From NCBI GenBank assembly GCA_046541515.1, contig JBKHDD010000063.1, positions 1 to 23,355 on the forward strand: a stretch of 23,355 bases of DNA, given 5' to 3'. The translations under genes and the position numbers were made by a program. Below are positions 6,513 to 12,491 of this stretch, piece by piece. A model generated the notes under the pieces. That model was given only the letters and a program-made list of their open reading frames with translations. It did not search any database and was not told the DNA's origin. Every line of letters begins with the position of its first letter. Positions within the stretch are counted from its first letter, which is position 1. Source of the stretch: CAYFVR01 sp046541515 (GTDB taxonomy: Bacteria > Desulfobacterota > Desulfobacteria > Desulfobacterales > Desulfococcaceae).

Positions 6513-7436
6513 TCAATTCCCATAAATAAACCCGAGGCGAATCGACTCGTCCGAAGCGCCGGCCGGGGGCGTTCCGCCGGCGGCCTTTCGAAGCAGAGCC
6601 TCGACCCCAAGACCGGATACCCGCGCCGCGCGAAAGCCGGCCGAAGGGCCTTGAAACGCCGGCGGAAACGGCTCCAGCGGTTCCCCGGCCAGGGCATGGG
6701 AAATCTGGGACCGCCAGAATTCGGGGTCCTCCGGACGGAGGGGAATTTTCGGCAGCTCCGCCAGCACCTCCATCTCGTCGGCGGCGTCGGCCACCGCCTC
6801 CCAGACCGCTCGGCTGTCGGTCGCCAAGGGACCGGGCGCCGGATCCTCGCCGTACAGCCGGCTCCAGGCGGCCAACCGGGTGGCGGTCATCCGCGCCCCC
6901 AGGTCGGTGGGGGCGGTTCTGGAGGGCCGGATCGCCTCGGCGGCGGCGTCTCCGTGGAGTCCCCGGGCCAGGATTTTTTCCAGCTCTCCGGCGGCGGCCA
7001 GCTCCGCGTCGGTTTCGCCCTGGAATCCGTCGAAGCGCTGGGCCACGGCCAGAAAGACCCGGGAGAGAAACAAAGGCGCGGGTCCGCCCTCCTCCCCCCG
7101 CCCGCGAACGCGCTTGCGGATGGCCGATCGCAGCGACGTCGCCGAGGCCTCCTCCAGCAGGGGCGCTTCCATTTCGGAGCGCTTCCACCGGCCCAGATCG
7201 GCCCCGCCCTGGAGATCGCCCCACTGCTGGAACGCCTCAACCACCTCGGCCACCCGGGATTCCTCCTCGGACGCCGGGGTTCGAACGTCCACGATCCCCA
7301 CGTCGGCGGCCGCAGATAGAGAAGGATGAACGAGTCCCGGAGAGGGAGCATATACCACCACGCGGTGAAAGCAGGCCGACAGGGCCAGGCCCGCGGCGGG
7401 AGAAAGACTGGTGAACGGAAAATAGACGGGAATCAT
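6513..7436 (-). CDS. Conserved-type protein of unknown function
   Basis: From the ATG at 7436 the product is 307 residues and begins MIPVYFPFTSLSPAAG. An open extension to 7604 is Gly/Arg/Pro-rich and would overlap the previous gene, so I rejected it. The ribosome binding site is weak. There is no signal peptide or membrane segment. The protein is rich in Ala, Glu and Arg, mostly predicted helical, with a hydrophobic N-terminal block (VYFPF...ACFHRVVVYAP). It resembles, from memory only, an uncharacterised family of sulfate-reducing bacteria opening with a MIP.YFPFT motif. It lies 92 bases after the cysteine synthase/CysRS-like fusion and just before the ribosomal-protein promoter, so it is probably last in the yhaM-tmk-fusion operon. 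I assign no function. Confidence 0.75.
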   Translation of the reverse strand: MIPVYFPFTSLSPAAGLALSACFHRVVVYAPSPGLVHPSLSAAADVGIVDVRTPASEEESRVAEVVEAFQQWGDLQGGADLGRWKRSEMEAPLLEEASATSLRSAIRKRVRGRGEEGGPAPLFLSRVFLAVAQRFDGFQGETDAELAAAGELEKILARGLHGDAAAEAIRPSRTAPTDLGARMTATRLAAWSRLYGEDPAPGPLATDSRAVWEAVADAADEMEVLAELPKIPLRPEDPEFWRSQISHALAGEPLEPFPPAFQGPSAGFRAARVSGLGVEALLRKAAGGTPPAGASDESIRLGFIYGN

Positions 7437-7528
7437 CGGTTTGGACCAAGGTCTCCCGGGCGAATCTCCGAAACCGCAGCTCGGATTCCGCCCGTTGTCA
7501 GGGTAAAGACGGCAAACGAAACGGGTCG

Positions 7529-9814
7529 TTACTCGATTTTGTCGTCCTGGACCACCACGCCCCGGGCCCGAAGATCGTCCCGGATGCGGTCGGCCGTCTC
7601 CCAATCGCCGCGACGGCGGGCGGCCTCCCGCTCGGCCGCCTGGGCGGCGACGGCTTCGTCGGTCATTTCCGGTTCCGGGGAAAAGCGAAAGATGTTTAAC
7701 ACCGCGTCCAGTTTCCGGAAGGCGGCCAGCACCTTTTCGGCCCCGGTCGCATCGATATTGCCCTCCTGGATGAGCCGGTTGATTCGGCGAACGTTCCGGA
7801 AAATGGACGCCAGGGCGACGGAGATGTTGAGATCCTCGTCCATGGCGTCGGTGAAGCCGATGCGGATGTCGTAGAGCAGCTGATCCAATTCCGGGCAGGG
7901 CGTCCCCTCCCGCACCTCCCGGAGCCGGCGAACGCAGGCGTCCAGCCGCTCCAGGGATCGCCGGGCGGTTTCCAGTTGTTCCGGGGAAAAGCCCACCGGG
8001 CGGCGATAATGGGCCGACAGCAGCCAGTAGCGAATCTCCCGGCCGGAATAGCCCATGTCCAGAAGATGATCCAGATTCGCGAAGGCGTCCGGGTCGCCGC
8101 TGATTTCCTCCTCGCCGGGGACCCGGTCGCAGTGCAGCCAGAACCGGGCCAACGGCTTGCCGGTGACCGCCTGGGCGATGGCCATTTCGTTTTCATGGTG
8201 CGGAAAGACCAGCTCTCGCCCGGCGGCGTGGATGTCGAAGCTCTCCCCCAGATACTTCATGGACATGGCCGCGCACTGAATGTGCCAGGAGGGCCGCACG
8301 TTTCCCCAGTCGGTGGCGGTGAAGATGCCGCGCTTCAACTCGGACAGCTTGCAGCGCTTGAACAGGGTGAAATCCCGGGGATTCTCCTTTTCGTATTCGT
8401 CCAGATCCACCGTGGCCCCCACCCGGATTTTCTCCAGATCCACCCCGGAGAGGCCGCCGTAGGTCTCAAATTTGGCGATGTCGAAATAAAGCGACCGCAG
8501 CTTCTCGTAGGCGAACCCCTTCTTCACCAGCCGCTCGGCCAGGCTCACCATTTCGTCGACATGTTCGCTGGCCCGGGGATATCGGTCGGCGGGCCGAATG
8601 CCCAGGGTTTCCAGGTCGGCGTGAAACGCGGCGATATGCCGGTCGGTGAACGCCTTCAGCCCCTCCCCGGCCCGTTCCGACCCGTTGATGGTCTTGTCGT
8701 CCAGGTCGGTGATGTTCATGACGTGGCGGACGTCGTAGCCCCGGTACATCAGATAGCGGACCAGCAGGTCGGAGAAGACGAATCGCCGCCATTCGTGGGG
8801 GCGAAGCCGGGCGTGGGCGGTGGGGCCGCAGGTGTACAGGGAAACCTTGCCGGGCGTCGACGGGGTAAACGGCTCCTTGGCGCGGGTGACGGTGTTGTAG
8901 AGTTTGAGAAGGGCCTTTTCCCGCACGGTGAACAGCGGCGTGGACAGGTACCGTTCCCCGCCGTCCGGGAAGATGACCACGACGGTCCCTTCCTCCATGG
9001 ACTCGGCTTCCCGCGCGGCGATGGCCATGGCGGCCCCGCTGCTCATCCCCACCATCAGCCCTTCCTCCCGGGCCAGGCGGCGGGTCGTTTCGAAGCCGTC
9101 TTCGTCGTCCACGTTGACCTTGACGTCCAGTCGCCCCTTGTCGAAGAGGCCCGGCTCGTAGGACTCCTTCATGTTCTTGAGGCCCTGGAGTTTGTGGCCC
9201 AGATAGGGCTCCACGCCCACGATCCGAATGGCCGGATTGAATTCCTTCAGCCGGCGCGACATGCCCATAAGGGTGCCGGTGGTGCCCATGGTGGCCACCA
9301 GGGTCGTGATCTGGCCGTCCGTCTGCTCCCAGATCTCCGGGGCGGTGCCGTGGTAATGGGCCTGCCAGTTGGCGTCGTTGTTGTACTGGTCGGCCATGAA
9401 ATAACGGTCGGGCTCCTCCCTGGCCAGCCGGTAGACCGCCTCGATGGCGCCGTCGGTGCCCATGTGGCCGGGGGTGAGGAGGATTTCCGCGCCCCGGGCC
9501 TGAAGAATTTGCCGCCGCTCCATGCTGGCCGACTCGCTCATGGCCAGCAGAAGTCGGTAGCCCTTGACGGCGCAGACCAGGGCCAGGCCGATGCCGGTGT
9601 TGCCGCTGGTGGCCTCGATCACCGTCTTTTCCGGCGTCAGCTCTCCGGACCGCTCCCCGGACAAAATCATCTGAAGCGCGGCCCGGTCCTTGATGGAACC
9701 GCCCGGATTCATGTATTCCAGCTTGGCCAGGATCCGAACCTTGGGATTGGGATTCAGCCTGCGAATTTCCACCAGGGGCGTATTGCCGATGGCGTCGAGT
9801 ATGGAATGGCTCAT
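7529..9814 (-). CDS. cysM-cysS: Cysteine synthase (CysM-like) fused to a CysRS-like domain lacking HIGH and KMSKS
   Basis: This 761-residue protein has two halves. Residues 1-300 are a PLP-dependent cysteine synthase, closest in wording to CysM. It has the PLP lysine K42 in GGSIKDRAAL, TSGNTG (69-74), GTTGT (177-181), SSGAA (258-262) and ERYLST (287-292), so it should make cysteine from an activated serine. Residues about 303-761 resemble cysteinyl-tRNA synthetase: CGPT (329-332), NITDLDDK (367-374), WHIQC (510-514) and FPHHENE (537-543). The usual zinc ligands are kept (C329, C514, H539, E543). The HIGH box reads RPHE (338-341) and the KMSKS region reads EEEISGDPD (568-576), so normal aminoacylation is doubtful. 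The DNA is in frame through both places. The start ATG shares ATGA with the tmk stop. A regulatory or modified catalytic role is inference. Confidence 0.9.
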   Translation of the reverse strand: MSHSILDAIGNTPLVEIRRLNPNPKVRILAKLEYMNPGGSIKDRAALQMILSGERSGELTPEKTVIEATSGNTGIGLALVCAVKGYRLLLAMSESASMERRQILQARGAEILLTPGHMGTDGAIEAVYRLAREEPDRYFMADQYNNDANWQAHYHGTAPEIWEQTDGQITTLVATMGTTGTLMGMSRRLKEFNPAIRIVGVEPYLGHKLQGLKNMKESYEPGLFDKGRLDVKVNVDDEDGFETTRRLAREEGLMVGMSSGAAMAIAAREAESMEEGTVVVIFPDGGERYLSTPLFTVREKALLKLYNTVTRAKEPFTPSTPGKVSLYTCGPTAHARLRPHEWRRFVFSDLLVRYLMYRGYDVRHVMNITDLDDKTINGSERAGEGLKAFTDRHIAAFHADLETLGIRPADRYPRASEHVDEMVSLAERLVKKGFAYEKLRSLYFDIAKFETYGGLSGVDLEKIRVGATVDLDEYEKENPRDFTLFKRCKLSELKRGIFTATDWGNVRPSWHIQCAAMSMKYLGESFDIHAAGRELVFPHHENEMAIAQAVTGKPLARFWLHCDRVPGEEEISGDPDAFANLDHLLDMGYSGREIRYWLLSAHYRRPVGFSPEQLETARRSLERLDACVRRLREVREGTPCPELDQLLYDIRIGFTDAMDEDLNISVALASIFRNVRRINRLIQEGNIDATGAEKVLAAFRKLDAVLNIFRFSPEPEMTDEAVAAQAAEREAARRRGDWETADRIRDDLRARGVVVQDDKIE

Positions 9815-10446
9815 AAATCCAACATCTCATTCAGCGCCCATTGGACCGCCTCCCGGACGCGGGCTTCGTCGGGTTGGGCGTCGATCACCCGGAAGCGGTC
9901 GGGGAACCGGCGGGCCAGATCCAGATAACCATCCCGGACCCGGCGATGAAAGGCGAGGGTTTCCGCCTCGAACCGGGTTTCGGACCGGTCCCGCCCACCG
10001 TCCGAGACGGCCGACCAGGCCCGTTCCAGTCCGATTTCCGGCGGAAGGTCCAGCAACAACGTGGCGTCCGGCTGGAGATCTTCCAGCACGCGCCGGTGCA
10101 AATCGTGGATCAGGTCCACGTCCAGCCCCCGGGCGTATCCCTGGTAGGCCAGCGTGGCGTCCAGATAGCGGTCGCACAGAACGATTCGACCGGCGTCCAG
10201 GGCCGGACGGATGACCGCGTGAACGTGCTGGGCCCTGTCGGCCATGTACAGCAACAACTCCGCCCGAAAGTCCAAATCGGAAACCTCCGGGTCCAGCAGG
10301 ATGGCCCGAATCCGGCGCCCCACCGCCGTGGCCCCCGGCTCCCGGGTTTCCGCCACCCGCCGGCCTCGGCTTCGGAGATATTCGGCCGCGGCCCGGGCCT
10401 GGATCGTCTTTCCGGCCCCCTCGCCCCCCTCGAAGGTGATGAACAT
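9811..10446 (-). CDS. tmk: Thymidylate kinase
   Basis: The 211-residue cytosolic enzyme phosphorylates dTMP to dTDP for dTTP supply. Visible motifs are the P-loop EGGEGAGKT (6-14), REPG (35-38) for substrate binding, the DRY motif (92-94) followed by AYQGYARG (100-107), and a LID region around DRSETRFE (about 153-160). The length is normal. The start ATG at 10446 overlaps the stop of the upstream exonuclease gene by one base (TGATG). Its own stop overlaps the fusion gene (ATGA), so the three genes are translationally linked. In many bacteria tmk sits beside holB; here holB is about 5 kb away on the other strand. Confidence 0.96.
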   Translation of the reverse strand: MFITFEGGEGAGKTIQARAAAEYLRSRGRRVAETREPGATAVGRRIRAILLDPEVSDLDFRAELLLYMADRAQHVHAVIRPALDAGRIVLCDRYLDATLAYQGYARGLDVDLIHDLHRRVLEDLQPDATLLLDLPPEIGLERAWSAVSDGGRDRSETRFEAETLAFHRRVRDGYLDLARRFPDRFRVIDAQPDEARVREAVQWALNEMLDL

Positions 10447-11414
10447 CAGACGTTCTCCGGAAGACCCCGGTAGAGCGACGTCCCCAGCATGGGGTTCCGT
10501 CCGGTCCAGGTTTCGTTGGGGTCCTGGCCGGCCAGAAAATCCCGGATGCCGTTCATTTTGGCGTCGATATTGTCGATCAGGTTCAGCAGCACCGCCTCCA
10601 AAATCTTGGGCGTCACCGGAGAGCCGAACTCCTTTGTGCCGTGGTGGCTCAGGATCATGTGCTTCACTCGCCAGGCGGTCTCCGACGGAAAGCCGTCGAT
10701 CCGGGCGGCCATTTCGTCCACCATGCCGCAGCCGATGGCGATGTGGCCCACCAGCTTCCCCTCGTCCGAGTAATCGATAAAGGCGTCGTAGAGAAATTCC
10801 CGGGTCTTGCCGATGTCGTGGAGAACGGTCCCCACCATGAGCAGGCCTTCGTCCAGACTCCCTTTATAGTGCCCGGCGATCTTCCGCACCAGCACCGTCA
10901 TGGAAAGGGTGTGCTCCAGCAGCCCGCCGATGAAGGCGTGGTGCATCCCCTTGGCCGCCGGGGCGATCTTGAACCGCCGGACGAATTCCTCGTCCGCGAA
11001 AAATTCGTCCATCAGCGCCCGAAGGTACGGGTCGGTCACCGTTTCCTGGACGGTTTTCACCAGCCGCTCGAACATGCCGTCGATGCCCAGAGGATGCCGG
11101 GTCTTGGCCAGAAAATCCTCGGCCCGAATCGTTTCCGGGTTCTGAAATGCCAGCGCTCGGACCGTCAGTTGGGGCGTCCCGCGAAACTCGGTGACGTTGG
11201 CCTCCACCCGCACGAAATCACCCGCGTTGGCCGCCGCGCCGATGGCATCCACGTCGTCCCAAGCCACGGCCCGAATGTCCCCGGTCCGGTCCACGAACCG
11301 GAAGGCGAGGAAATTCTCGCCGTTTTTTTTGACGGCCACCGACTTTTCCGCCAAGGCGAACACGTCGTCCACGTTGTCGCCGGGCTTCAGTTCGTTGATG
11401 AACTGGCGTTTCAT
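10446..11414 (-). CDS. YhaM-type 3'-5' exoribonuclease (OB fold plus HD domain)
   Basis: The 322-residue protein matches the YhaM family, which degrades RNA and some DNA from the 3' end. An N-terminal OB-fold (about 1-92) carries the nucleic-acid-binding type sequence FLAFRFVDRTGDIRAVAWD. An HD phosphohydrolase domain follows, with metal ligands H168 (GLLEHTLSM), H199-D200 (VLHDIGKT), H257/H258 (LSHHG) and D281 (NLIDNIDAK). The length is close to the usual 310-320. The start at 11414 has an AAAGG about eleven bases upstream. It opens the yhaM-tmk-fusion operon. YhaM is best known from Gram-positive bacteria, but similar proteins occur in Desulfobacterota. The biochemical specificity is inferred from the family. 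Confidence 0.9.
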   Translation of the reverse strand: MKRQFINELKPGDNVDDVFALAEKSVAVKKNGENFLAFRFVDRTGDIRAVAWDDVDAIGAAANAGDFVRVEANVTEFRGTPQLTVRALAFQNPETIRAEDFLAKTRHPLGIDGMFERLVKTVQETVTDPYLRALMDEFFADEEFVRRFKIAPAAKGMHHAFIGGLLEHTLSMTVLVRKIAGHYKGSLDEGLLMVGTVLHDIGKTREFLYDAFIDYSDEGKLVGHIAIGCGMVDEMAARIDGFPSETAWRVKHMILSHHGTKEFGSPVTPKILEAVLLNLIDNIDAKMNGIRDFLAGQDPNETWTGRNPMLGTSLYRGLPENV

Positions 11415-11448
11415 TGGATTGAGAACCTTTATTTTTCTGACAGAATTC

Positions 11449-11557
11449 GGAAGTCAGTGGTCAGTGGCCAGAAGCCAGTAGTCGGTTATTCAGGAGTCAG
11501 TGGCCGAAAGTCGGGAGTCAGAATTGAAGAAATCGGCCTCCCACCGACTCCCGGCTT
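11449..11557. repeat. Heptad-repeat element with inverted arm
   Basis: From 11449 to 11519 the sequence breaks into ten seven-base units (one extra base) ending mostly in GTC or GCC, such as GGAAGTC, AGTGGTC, AGTGGCC, AGAAGCC and GGGAGTC. A shorter inverted copy follows, so 11508-11519 pairs with 11546-11557 over 12 bp including one G-T. GAATTC palindromes lie at 11443-11448 and 11567-11572. The whole gap between surE and the exonuclease gene consists of this element. Confidence 0.8.
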
Positions 11558-11574
11558 CCAACCGCTGAATTCTT

Positions 11575-12354
11575 TCAATTTTCCATCTTCCACTCTCCCC
11601 CGATTTCCCATTCCCGCAGGCTCTCCAGCAGGCCGTAGTCGGTCATGTCGCAACGGATGGGGGTGATGGAAATGTAATTCTGAAAAACGGCGTCCCGGTC
11701 CACTTCGACGTCCTCCCCAAATTCGCCGGCGTCCAGGCCCAGCCAATGGTAGGGCCGGTCCCGGGGGTCGGTGCGCCGCTCGTAATAGTCATCGGAAAGC
11801 CGGCGGATGCCTTGGCGGCTGAACCGAATGCCGCCGGTTTCGGCCAGGGGGCGGTTGGGCAGGTTGACGTTGAGCAGCGTCCCGAAGGGCAGGCCCCGGG
11901 CCACCACCTCCTCGGCCAGTCGCGCCGCGAAATTGGCGGCGTCGCCGTAGTCCTTCACTTTTGGCCCCAAAATGGAGACGGCGATGGCCGGAATGCCGTG
12001 GAGGGCGGCCTCCCGAGCGGCGGCCACGGTGCCGGAATAGTTGAGGTTGACCCCCACGTTGGCGCCCGGGTTGATTCCGGAAATCACCACGTCCGGCCGG
12101 AACGGCAACAGCTCCAGCAGGCCCAGTTTGATGCAGTCGGCCGGCTTTCCGGTCACCGCGAAGCCGCGCCAACCGCCGTTGACGGTGACCTCCTCGGCCC
12201 GCAGGGGCTCGTTGAGGGTGATGCCGTGTCCCACGGCGCTTCGCTCCCGGTCCGGGGCCACCACCGCCACTTCGTGGGCGTCCCGCAGGGTCCGATACAG
12301 CGCCCACAGCCCCTTGGCAAAAACCCCGTCGTCGTTGGTCAACAACACCTTCAT
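11575..12354 (-). CDS. surE: SurE 5'-nucleotidase
   Basis: SurE is a metal-dependent nucleoside monophosphate phosphatase, also acting on short polyphosphate in some species. I chose the ATG at 12354 because the family begins MKVLLTNDDG; an open extension to 12516 runs into the lptD promoter region and is not conserved. The predicted metal ligands are D8 and D9, S39 (ERSAVGHG) and N95 (SGINPGANVG). GTVAAAREA (108-116) is also typical. A GA/G-rich GGGGGAGGGG precedes the start. The 259-residue product is close to family length, but its last dozen residues (EWEIGGEWKMEN) are low in complexity and encoded by GA-rich, roughly seven-base-periodic DNA that merges into the heptad-repeat element. They were probably acquired by repeat invasion. 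The gene is divergent from lptD. Confidence 0.95.
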   Translation of the reverse strand: MKVLLTNDDGVFAKGLWALYRTLRDAHEVAVVAPDRERSAVGHGITLNEPLRAEEVTVNGGWRGFAVTGKPADCIKLGLLELLPFRPDVVISGINPGANVGVNLNYSGTVAAAREAALHGIPAIAVSILGPKVKDYGDAANFAARLAEEVVARGLPFGTLLNVNLPNRPLAETGGIRFSRQGIRRLSDDYYERRTDPRDRPYHWLGLDAGEFGEDVEVDRDAVFQNYISITPIRCDMTDYGLLESLREWEIGGEWKMEN

Positions 12355-12392
12355 GGCCGTTCCGTCCCCCTCCCCCGCCAAATTTCCCCGTC

Positions 12393-12421
12393 TTGACATT
12401 TGCGGGCAAGTGGGCTTTATA
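12393..12421 (+). promoter_or_regulatory. Promoter of lptD
   Basis: TTGACA (12393-12398), a 17-base spacer and TTTATA (12416-12421, running into TATACT) form a good housekeeping promoter. The transcript would begin near 12429. This is why the open frame reaching back to the TTG at 12393 should not be used as the lptD start. Confidence 0.75.
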
Positions 12422-12491
12422 CTCGAAGCTTTCGTCCGGTTCAACCCATTATGCCGCATACGCCTCGAAACGTCGACCGAATGAACCTCGC

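Noticed and set aside
7437..7604. N-terminal extension of the unknown protein
   Set aside because: It would overlap the end of the fusion gene and is Gly/Arg/Pro-rich. MIPVYFPFT is a more natural beginning.
7976..9928. A 650-codon open frame on the plus strand over the fusion gene
   Set aside because: It mirrors the coding strand of the cysteine synthase/CysRS-like gene. Composition is unlike a real protein and no binding site is present.
12393..12491. N-terminal extension of LptD from the TTG at 12393
   Set aside because: The TTG is part of a TTGACA -35 box with a matching -10 17 bases later, so it would lie upstream of the transcript start.
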